Source of the DNA: an uncultured Bermanella sp. | GTDB lineage: Bacteria > Pseudomonadota > Gammaproteobacteria > Pseudomonadales > Oceanobacteraceae | NCBI GenBank assembly: GCA_913054445.1 | Contig: CAJXIK010000018.1 | Coordinates: 1 to 15,808, forward strand | Reading direction: 5' to 3' | DNA length: 15,808 bases | Shown: positions 1-5,841 of the stretch, one piece after another | Numbering within the stretch: the stretch's first letter is position 1 | Layout of the letters: every line of letters begins with the position of its first letter | Program-made: the position numbers and the translations under genes | Notes under the pieces: model-generated | Told to the model about the DNA's origin: nothing | Seen by the model: the letters and a program-made list of their open reading frames with translations, nothing else | The model's database searches: none

Positions 1-2
1 CA

Positions 3-818
3 CAAGACTGGATCGAGATAAACCTCTATCAAAAACATAAGAAGCTGGGCATCTTTCTCATGCTGGCGATCAACATCGTCTTATTAGGCCCCATCGGCAT
101 TACCGTGTGGGCGCTACAGATGATGTGGATGCCGTTCCACGCGGCCGGGGTGATTAATGGTATTGGTCATGCCATTGGTTATCGCAACTTTGAGTGCAGC
201 GATGCGTCCCGTAACGTCGTGCCTTGGGGCATCTGGATTGGTGGTGAAGAGCTGCATAACAATCACCATACTTACCCTAACTCGGCCAAGTTGTCGGTGA
301 AGAAATGGGAGTTTGATATTGGCTGGATGTATATTCGTACTTTTGAAATCTTGGGTCTGGTTAAAAATGTACGTCGTGGCCCGGTGGTGCATGTGGACGA
401 TAACAAGTTAGAACTGGATTTTGATTCTGCCCTCGCCGCCGCCAATAACCGCTTTCAAATCATGGCCAAGTTTTATAAGAGCGTCATTAAGCCGCTGGTG
501 GCCGAACAGAGGCAACATGCCGATGCATCTAGCCAGCAATTGTTTAAACGTGCCAAAGGCATCCTTGCCAAGGAAGACAGCCTATTATCCGATCAGTATC
601 GCCATCAATTAAGCGAGCTGATGTCGGCCGATGAGATCATGGAAAAGGTCTATCACATGAAGCAGCAGCTGTTGCTGGTGTGGAAGAAGCGCAGTGCCAG
701 CCGTGAAGAGCTACTGAGTGCCATGCAGCACTGGTGTCAGGAGGCGGAAGAGAGCGGCATTCGTGTGCTGCAGGACTTCGCTGGCAGCTTGAAGCAGTAC
801 AGTACTAAGCTTGCCTAG
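3..818 (+). CDS. Membrane fatty-acid desaturase, C-terminal part (5' end outside window)
   Basis: The reading frame is open from the first bases, so this is the C-terminal part of a longer protein; an internal ATG at 60 is not the start. Visible are the end of a membrane segment (residues around LAINIVLLGPIGITVWAL), a GHAIGYRNF stretch and the last histidine box HNNHH followed by TYPNSAK (nt 255-269 for HNNHH). These are typical of acyl-CoA/acyl-lipid delta-9 desaturases, which use a di-iron centre in the inner membrane to introduce double bonds into fatty acyl chains. The last ~150 residues form a charged, helical, cytosolic tail; I recall a similar tail, ending in a W-C-x-x-A-E-x-x-G-I pattern, in Pseudomonas and Shewanella relatives. 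The earlier His boxes lie outside the window. Transcription runs into the repeat array that starts 12 nt after the stop. The family is well supported; position specificity cannot be told. Confidence 0.9.
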   Translation, partial: QDWIEINLYQKHKKLGIFLMLAINIVLLGPIGITVWALQMMWMPFHAAGVINGIGHAIGYRNFECSDASRNVVPWGIWIGGEELHNNHHTYPNSAKLSVKKWEFDIGWMYIRTFEILGLVKNVRRGPVVHVDDNKLELDFDSALAAANNRFQIMAKFYKSVIKPLVAEQRQHADASSQQLFKRAKGILAKEDSLLSDQYRHQLSELMSADEIMEKVYHMKQQLLLVWKKRSASREELLSAMQHWCQEAEESGIRVLQDFAGSLKQYSTKLA

Positions 819-830
819 TGCTTTTTGTCA

Positions 831-986
831 GTCGCGCACGGGGTGCACTCGTACATGTCGCGCACGGGGTGCACTCGTACATGTCGCGCACGGGGTGCAC
901 TCGTACATATCGCGCACGGGGTGCACTCGTACATATCGCGCACGGGGTGCACTCGTACATGTCGCGCACGGGGTGCACTCGTACGA
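831..986. repeat. Tandem array of six 26-bp GC-rich units
   Basis: Six directly abutting 26-bp units start at 831, 857, 883, 909, 935 and 961. They are almost identical: units 1, 2, 3 and 6 begin GT, units 4 and 5 begin AT, and the last unit ends GA instead of AT. Each contains the core GCGCACGGGGTGCAC followed by TCGTAC. The core is an imperfect hairpin (GCGCAC / GTGCAC around GGG); read as minus-strand RNA, the single mismatch becomes a U-G wobble pair. The unit length is not a multiple of three and the unit has no stop in any frame, which is why overlapping open frames occur on both strands here; none looks like a gene. The array begins 12 nt after the desaturase stop, in the gap between two convergent genes. 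There are no spacers, so it is not a CRISPR array. Confidence 0.97.
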
Positions 987-1001
987 GGCCACCCCGTGGC
1001 C
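987..1001. repeat. Perfect 6-bp inverted repeat joining the two tandem arrays
   Basis: GGCCAC-CCC-GTGGCC is a perfect inverted repeat with a 3-nt loop, placed exactly where the 26-bp array ends and the 15-bp array begins (its right arm overlaps the first 15-bp unit). It has the same layout as the core of the 26-bp unit (six-base arm ending in CAC, three G or C, arm starting in GTG), but the arm sequence is that of the neighbouring GGCC-type repeat. Confidence 0.7.
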
Positions 1002-1117
1002 GATAACACACAGGCCGATCAACACATAGGCCGATAACACACAGGCCGATAACACATAGGCCGATAACACACAGGCCGATAACACACAGGCCGATCAACA
1101 CATAGGCCGATCATACA
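998..1117. repeat. Tandem array of 15/16-bp units, alternating two types
   Basis: Units begin at 998, 1013, 1029, 1044, 1059, 1074 and 1089, with a degenerate partial unit from 1105. The basic unit is GGCCGATAACACACA. The tail varies (CACACA or CACATA), and two units carry an extra C (GGCCGATCAACACATA, 16 bp). The tails run CACACA, CACATA, CACACA, CACATA, CACACA, CACACA, CACATA, so part of the array has a 30/31-bp higher-order period. It fills the space up to 15 nt before the rhodanese stop codon. I recognise no known protein-binding site in the unit, and the short valine/isoleucine/cysteine-rich open frames it produces are artefacts of the repeat. Confidence 0.93.
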
Positions 1118-1131
1118 GCCAAATCAACCAC

Positions 1132-1446
1132 CTACTGCGCTTGCAGCTTACGCGCGTCGCTAATCCCCCCCACGTTCGTCACATTGCTATAGCCCATCTT
1201 TTGTAACACCCCTAATGCCATCCCAGAGCGGCCGCCACTGCGACAATAGACATTAATCTTGGCCTCTTTATCTTTAATGGTCGCAGAGATGTCGGTGGCC
1301 ACCTGAGTGTGGGGGATGTTGATGGAGCCGGGCAGGCTTTCACCTGCAAATTCGCCGTGGGAGCGCACATCCAGCCAGATGGTGTCGGCCAAGAGAGGGC
1401 TGCTAAAGAGCAGGCAGGCAATGGATAGGGTTAGGGCTTTAAGCAT
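1132..1446 (-). CDS. Periplasmic single-domain rhodanese (PspE-like)
   Basis: This is a 104-residue protein with a signal peptide (hydrophobic residues 3-18, likely cleavage after LLA at residue 20), so the mature ~84-residue protein should be periplasmic. The rest is one rhodanese domain: WLDVRSHGEF near the N-terminus, IPHTQV in the middle and an active-site loop CRSGGRSG with catalytic Cys68. Rhodanese-family proteins of this size, such as E. coli PspE and GlpE, transfer sulfane sulfur from thiosulfate or persulfides to thiophilic acceptors such as cyanide. A Shine-Dalgarno-like GAGGAT lies just before the ATG. The gene is monocistronic: upstream is a perfect 34-bp inverted repeat, and downstream is a repeat array. 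PspE in E. coli is the end gene of the psp operon, but no other psp gene is seen here, so I do not assign that symbol. Confidence 0.9.
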   Translation of the reverse strand: MLKALTLSIACLLFSSPLLADTIWLDVRSHGEFAGESLPGSINIPHTQVATDISATIKDKEAKINVYCRSGGRSGMALGVLQKMGYSNVTNVGGISDARKLQAQ

Positions 1447-1459
1447 GAGGTATCCTCGA

Positions 1460-1493
1460 ATTATTTACATTAGGAGATTCTAATGTAAATAAT
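1460..1493 (-). promoter_or_regulatory. Perfect 34-bp operator-like inverted repeat before the rhodanese gene
   Basis: ATTATTTACATTAG and its exact reverse complement CTAATGTAAATAAT (14-bp arms, 1460-1473 and 1480-1493) flank GAGATT. The repeat ends 13 bp before the rhodanese start codon. A possible -10 hexamer TATATT on the minus strand (1491-1496) overlaps the promoter-distal arm, as expected for a repressor site. AT-rich ATTAG/CTAAT palindromes of this kind suit a dimeric winged-helix repressor such as an ArsR/BigR-type sulfur or redox sensor, but that family assignment is inference. No T-run follows on the minus strand, so it is not an intrinsic terminator. Confidence 0.6.
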
Positions 1494-1539
1494 ATAGCGT
1501 GAATCGAGGTGAATGAACAGGTGGGGCATAAATTGGGCA

Positions 1540-1564
1540 GTCGCGCACGGGGTGCGCTCGTACA
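1540..1564. repeat. Solitary copy of the 26-bp repeat element
   Basis: One further copy of the 26-bp element lies here in the same orientation as the array at 831-986. It differs by an A to G change in the core, which makes the hairpin perfect (GCGCAC-GGG-GTGCGC), and it is followed by CTCGTACA as in the array. It starts 7 nt after the stop of the M16 protease gene (minus strand) and lies upstream of the rhodanese promoter. This shows that the unit is a dispersed element and not merely a local slippage product. Confidence 0.9.
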
Positions 1565-1571
1565 GACCAGC

Positions 1572-4343
1572 CTAGGACTGATCGAAGGTCAGCAGCAAGG
1601 CCTTCTTATTGTCACCCAGCAAATTATTTTGCATGTAAGCTAAAATCTCTTTTTTGCTTAACTGCTGCACTTCTTTGGCGAGGGTTTGCAGGGTATCGAA
1701 GTTGTTATTTTCTATGTCTATGTCGGTCCACAAGCGGCCGCTCTTTTCACTGAGGTTTTGCGGTTTCTTAAGCAGATTGCTGATTAGGCCCTGTTGATGG
1801 GCGGCGTATTCGGCGGCGGGCATATTCTTGAGGGTAGTGAGGAAATCGCTTAAAAACGCCTGGCTGTCGCTCATCAAGCGCTTCGATGGGGTCTTGGGAG
1901 ATTGCACAATCAAGGCCAGCCCCCCTTGCTCTAACATAGGGTAGGCGGTGGCAAACACGATATAGCCGTGTTCCCGTTCGGTGCGCATGTAAGTGTAATA
2001 GGGTGCCTTGATGATCTGCGATATCAAGCCGAGGGTGGCACGCTCCTTACTGCTGTCGTCTTGCGCCTGAAAATACAAGGTAAACGCGCTGTCGGCGTGT
2101 TGCGCCGCCACCGGCTGTTCGGTTAGTTGCAGTGCCAGCTGGGTCACGGCCTTGCGTTTCACCACCACTGGGGTGCTGCTGTTGAGTATTTTATCTTGCA
2201 TAAATTGGCTGCTGGCCAGCAGTTGTTGTTCATCTATGTTGCCGTGCCCCAGCATCACTAAGTGCAGTTCCTTAAAAAACTGCTGCTTGATGGCTAGCAC
2301 ATCGGCCCGCGTGGCACTCTTGATGGCGGCCAGTAGCTGTGCCTCGTTGAAACTGGGTTGCAGCATCACCTGATTCAACGTGGTGATGGTGCGCTTGTAG
2401 GGCTTTTGCTGCAGGGCGTTTTGATAGGCGCGTATCATCTCTTGCTGAGTCTGCTGCCACTGTTGTTCATTGGGTTCAAAGACGAGCATGGCATCCACCA
2501 CTTTTTCCAGCACCACGTCTTGCTTGTCGCGGTATCCGTACAGGCGAATACCGATGCCACGCATGTGGCTATATAGGCTGTAATTTTGCCCCGCCAAGGA
2601 AGCGGGGTAACTGAAGCTATTAAGATGGTCGTTGAGCAAGCTAACCCAAGCACCGAGCAGCACTTGGTGGTGGGCGCTGAGCTGCGGCAAGGGCGAGCGC
2701 AGGCTAATAAATATACTGCTTTGCGGAGCCTTAAAACTCACGTCTTGCAGGTGCCAGATATCTAGGCCGGGCTGCTGTGCCAGCTGTGTGGGCTTAGTGT
2801 CTTTCATGTCGGGGTGCTCGGCCTTAAGAATGGCAAACTCATGACTGATGAAGGGGTTGGGCACGGGCAGGAATAACCCTTCCGCCAGTGATGCAGCTTG
2901 CCATTTTTCAACCAGCTCAGCCGCCAGCTGGGCCTTATTGTAGGGGGCGTTAAACCAGGTCTCATTTTGTTGGCCCTGTACTGAGGGGGCAACCAAAGTG
3001 CGCACCACATTTTGCGGGGTGAGCTTGTTGAGCAGGCTCTGGATGAGTGTTTTATCGAACTCCTGCCACAGATAGGGGCCCTGTAAGATGTCTGCCACCG
3101 AATACTCATGCATGCTCATGCTCAAGCCCTGTACTAGGCTCGACGGGTTTTGCCCCTGTAAAAAAGTGAACTCCATGGCGGCCAGTTGTTTCAGCTCAGC
3201 GAACACCCATTCTTGCGGGCCAGCCTGCTGTAGCAGTTGAATATAGGCGAATACCTGCTCGCTGATTTCGTCGATGTGTTGCAAGCCGCTTTGGCTGAGG
3301 CTGATGTTTAATTGAAAGGCACCGTTGTTGCGCATCTTGCTGTGTAGCCCAGCGCTTAACCCTTCTGCCCAGCCTTTTTGTTTGAGCCAAGCCAGCAAAC
3401 TGCCTTCGCCTTCATGACCGAGGATGTGGCCTATGTATTGGCTGGGTTTCTTCTCGTAATAATTCAACGATTGCTGGAGGGGGAAGGTAAAGCTGAGGTT
3501 ATAAAGCTGCTTCACTGGCTGAATCTGGATGTCCAGAGGCAACTCGGGAAAGAGCTGGCTGGGGTAGTCGGCCACCACAGACTGACGGTTTTCGATGGGG
3601 TTAAATAAGGGGGTTACCCACTCTTCTAGGGTGGCTAGGTCTTGCGAGCCATACACGGTTAGGGTCATGAGGTTGGCGCTGTAATATTTTTTATAAAACG
3701 CCAGCAAGTCATGGCGTACCTTGCTGTTATCGTTGTCGCTTAGGGTCTGCAAGTTGCCGGTGGCAAAGTGACTGGCCGGATGCTCAGGGTTCATCAGCGA
3801 CTTTAAGACGTATTGAATGCGACGGTAATCATCCTGGTACTTGGACTTGTATTCGCCGTTGACCGCTTCTTTTTCTCGCTGCACATAGTCTTCGCCGAAT
3901 AACGGCTGGTAGAAAAAGCGACTGAAGCGATCCAGCGCTCCCTGCAATTGCTGGTGCTCAATTTCAAAGAAGTAGTTGGTATGTTCGGCGGCGGTGAAGG
4001 CGTTGTGGCGGCCACCGTGTTGGCTTATGAACGCCTGATAGTCACCGGCCACCGGATAAGACTCGGTGCCGAGGAACAGCATGTGCTCCAAGAAGTGCGC
4101 GAGTCCTGGGCGCAGTTGTGGGTCTTGCAGGCTGCCGACATTAACATCGAGGCTGGCCGCGCCGTGGTCGGCCTTAGGATCGGAGATTAACAAGACCCTA
4201 AGTTGATTGCTCAACTGCAAATATTTATATTGTTTTTCATCGTTGCTGCTGGTGACGGGTTGTGGCTGCATCACGCTGCGCGTGAAACTAAAAACAAGCG
4301 CCAAGATGACGGCAATAAAAAACGTGCGATTGCGAGTGAGCAT
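1572..4343 (-). CDS. Pitrilysin/insulinase-family zinc protease (M16), membrane-anchored or periplasmic
   Basis: This 923-residue protein is close in size to E. coli pitrilysin (962). Residues 7-22 are hydrophobic and form a signal peptide or N-terminal anchor. The inverted zinc motif HFLEH is at residues 83-87 (His83, Glu86 catalytic, His87); the distal zinc ligand Glu164 in VNGEY lies 77 residues after His87, as in pitrilysin. The C-terminal half keeps the substrate-positioning Arg787/Tyr794 pair (RTEREHGY) known from insulin-degrading enzyme. All four M16 repeats appear to be present, so it should act as a clamshell oligopeptidase on peptides in the periplasm. The start is supported by AAGGA six bases before the ATG. 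A small gene lies 58 nt upstream on the same strand and may be co-transcribed. It resembles ptrA, but since paralogues exist I leave the symbol empty. Confidence 0.95.
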   Translation of the reverse strand: MLTRNRTFFIAVILALVFSFTRSVMQPQPVTSSNDEKQYKYLQLSNQLRVLLISDPKADHGAASLDVNVGSLQDPQLRPGLAHFLEHMLFLGTESYPVAGDYQAFISQHGGRHNAFTAAEHTNYFFEIEHQQLQGALDRFSRFFYQPLFGEDYVQREKEAVNGEYKSKYQDDYRRIQYVLKSLMNPEHPASHFATGNLQTLSDNDNSKVRHDLLAFYKKYYSANLMTLTVYGSQDLATLEEWVTPLFNPIENRQSVVADYPSQLFPELPLDIQIQPVKQLYNLSFTFPLQQSLNYYEKKPSQYIGHILGHEGEGSLLAWLKQKGWAEGLSAGLHSKMRNNGAFQLNISLSQSGLQHIDEISEQVFAYIQLLQQAGPQEWVFAELKQLAAMEFTFLQGQNPSSLVQGLSMSMHEYSVADILQGPYLWQEFDKTLIQSLLNKLTPQNVVRTLVAPSVQGQQNETWFNAPYNKAQLAAELVEKWQAASLAEGLFLPVPNPFISHEFAILKAEHPDMKDTKPTQLAQQPGLDIWHLQDVSFKAPQSSIFISLRSPLPQLSAHHQVLLGAWVSLLNDHLNSFSYPASLAGQNYSLYSHMRGIGIRLYGYRDKQDVVLEKVVDAMLVFEPNEQQWQQTQQEMIRAYQNALQQKPYKRTITTLNQVMLQPSFNEAQLLAAIKSATRADVLAIKQQFFKELHLVMLGHGNIDEQQLLASSQFMQDKILNSSTPVVVKRKAVTQLALQLTEQPVAAQHADSAFTLYFQAQDDSSKERATLGLISQIIKAPYYTYMRTEREHGYIVFATAYPMLEQGGLALIVQSPKTPSKRLMSDSQAFLSDFLTTLKNMPAAEYAAHQQGLISNLLKKPQNLSEKSGRLWTDIDIENNNFDTLQTLAKEVQQLSKKEILAYMQNNLLGDNKKALLLTFDQS

Positions 4344-4401
4344 ACATATCCTTAATGTTTGTTTTTATTTCACTTAGGGTGCGAGCGTCGAGGCCGCGTG
4401 A

Positions 4402-4662
4402 TTACTTTTGGCTAAGGCTGCTCTGAGCTAGGCTGATTAACTGCTCTTTGTCCAAATCCTTACCCTTGGCCACAAATTCTAAGGCCGTGGTCACCTGCTC
4501 TAGGCGTGCAAACATGGTGCGGTATTCCTGATTGAAGGCCTTGTCTATGGCCAGGTAAACGGCCTCTGTGGTGAGCTGATTGACCTTGCCCATCTCGGCT
4601 TGTTCGTTGAGCGCCTTGATGGTGGCTTTGGCGATGCGGTTATAGGCTTGTTGTTTCTTCAA
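4402..4662 (-). CDS. Small conserved-looking protein of unknown function, TTG start
   Basis: This is an 86-residue protein with no signal peptide or membrane segment. It is rich in Lys, Glu, Gln and Ala and predicted almost wholly helical, with no motif I recognise. It begins at a TTG: upstream in frame there is only a stop (TGA at about 4687-4689) and no ATG or GTG in between. Only a weak purine stretch (CCGAG) precedes it. The codon pattern looks genuinely coding (no rare-codon runs, proper amphipathic helices). It lies 58 nt upstream of the M16 protease gene on the same strand, so the two may share a transcript; that is the only hint of function. A spurious frame is possible but unlikely. 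Confidence 0.7.
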   Translation of the reverse strand: MKKQQAYNRIAKATIKALNEQAEMGKVNQLTTEAVYLAIDKAFNQEYRTMFARLEQVTTALEFVAKGKDLDKEQLISLAQSSLSQK

Positions 4663-4747
4663 AATTTTGACTCGGGATGCATAAAAAATTCACGGCATTG
4701 TACCTAATTTAACTTACCCTGCCAGCCTCAAATGATGCTGCTTGAGC

Positions 4748-5647
4748 CTAGGCAATTCGGGTTTGGTTGCGCCCGCCATCCTTGGCTTGATATAGGGCCG
4801 CATCGGCGCGTTTCAGAATACCTTCTACGCTTTGATCTTCTTGGTTATCGGCCACTCCTAAGCTGATGCTGATGGACAGGGTCTGGCCTTGGTTAGTATC
4901 AATGGTTTCTTGTAATATTGCCAAGCGGATGCGTTCGGCCACGTCCTTGGCCCCCTCGAGATGGGTGTCGGGCAGACACAAGACAAACTCTTCACCACCG
5001 TAACGGCAGCACAGATCTACGCTGCGCAGTTGCTGCCGCAGTATCTTGGCCAGTCTCACCAGCGCGACGTCACCGACCAGGTGGCCGTGTTGATCGTTGA
5101 CCATCTTAAAGTGATCTATGTCCAGCATGATAAATGACAATGGGCTATGCAGGCGATTACTACGGTCTAGCTCGCGGTGAGCCATCTCAAAGAAGTAGCG
5201 GCGATTAAAGTGTTCGGTGAGGGGGTCGGTGGTGGCCCACTTTTCCAATAAGTCCTGGCGCTCCTTTTCCCTTAAGGCGGTGCGCACCCTAGCCAGCAAC
5301 ACCAGCAAACTGTACGGCTTGATGATGTAATCGAAGGCACCCATATCTAGGCCCCCTGCGACGTTTTGCTCATCGGCGTTGGCGGTCACGAGAATAACCG
5401 GAATGTTTTGCGTCTGCGTGTCTTTCTTAATATGTGCCAACACCTCGAGGCCGCTCATGATGGGCATCATCACATCCAGCAGGATGAGGTCGATCTCGGC
5501 CTCGCCGTCCTGGCCACTCTGCTGCAAGATAGCCAGCGCCTGCTTGCCGCTTAGGGCTTCAACCACCTCGTAGCCTTCATCGTTGAGATGAATGCTTAAT
5601 ATTTCCACATTGGCAGGGATGTCATCCACCACTAGGATACGCGACAT
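4748..5647 (-). CDS. Response regulator with diguanylate cyclase output (REC-GGDEF)
   Basis: This is a 299-residue soluble protein. Residues 1-125 are a receiver domain with the acidic pair Asp8/Asp9, phospho-acceptor Asp58 in LLDVMMP, Thr88 and Lys110 of IIKP. Residues ~138-299 are a GGDEF domain with the signature GGEEF at 217-221, the metal/substrate motif DIDHFKMVND, and an RxxD product-inhibition site (Arg208-Asp211) exactly five residues before GGEEF. It should make cyclic di-GMP from GTP when phosphorylated and be feedback-inhibited. The usual TDPLTGLxNRR entry motif reads TDPLTEHFNRR, a departure in two positions of the loop. No kinase gene is adjacent; the nearest is about 6.5 kb away. 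It is divergent from the PAS-REC gene. No strong Shine-Dalgarno sequence is visible before the ATG. Confidence 0.95.
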   Translation of the reverse strand: MSRILVVDDIPANVEILSIHLNDEGYEVVEALSGKQALAILQQSGQDGEAEIDLILLDVMMPIMSGLEVLAHIKKDTQTQNIPVILVTANADEQNVAGGLDMGAFDYIIKPYSLLVLLARVRTALREKERQDLLEKWATTDPLTEHFNRRYFFEMAHRELDRSNRLHSPLSFIMLDIDHFKMVNDQHGHLVGDVALVRLAKILRQQLRSVDLCCRYGGEEFVLCLPDTHLEGAKDVAERIRLAILQETIDTNQGQTLSISISLGVADNQEDQSVEGILKRADAALYQAKDGGRNQTRIA

Positions 5648-5767
5648 GGTTAACCGTTTAAGACCCGTTTCTAATAACTATAGTCCATGTAAGTGCCGAG
5701 TATTAAACTTAAAACGAATTATAAACAAGGGGGCATAGTGGCAACTGAACGGCCGAGGCCGAGGGGC

Positions 5768-5796
5768 TTGACACTTTCCGAGTGCTGGGAAGATAT
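5768..5796 (+). promoter_or_regulatory. Possible sigma-70 promoter for the PAS-REC gene
   Basis: A perfect -35 hexamer TTGACA (5768-5773) is followed, after 17 bases, by AGATAT (5791-5796), a poor -10 match. If used, transcription would begin near 5803. That is downstream of the most upstream ATG of the frame (5782) and so supports the start at 5842. The second hexamer is weak, hence the low confidence. Confidence 0.35.
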
Positions 5797-5841
5797 TTGT
5801 TGCATGCCGACTATACTGGCATGAGGGAGAGGAGAGGCATC

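Noticed and set aside
805..1101. Several overlapping open frames of 60-98 codons on both strands rich in Arg, His, Val, Cys or Ile
   Set aside because: They are the repeat units read in each frame; the 26-bp unit has no stop in any frame, and there is no ribosome site or codon bias.
831..1117. CRISPR array
   Set aside because: The units abut directly with no spacers of different sequence, and no cas gene is present.
998..1117. Iterons of a plasmid or chromosomal replication origin
   Set aside because: Direct repeats of 15 bp fit in size, but no Rep gene, DnaA box (TTATCCACA) or AT-rich melting region lies nearby.
1460..1493. Intrinsic terminator
   Set aside because: The stem is AT-rich with no T-run after it on either strand, and it lies just upstream of a start codon; an operator is a better reading.
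5782..5841. N-terminal 20-residue extension of the PAS-REC protein
   Set aside because: No ribosome site at the upstream ATG, it overlaps a possible promoter, and the ATG at 5842 has a strong AGGAG site.
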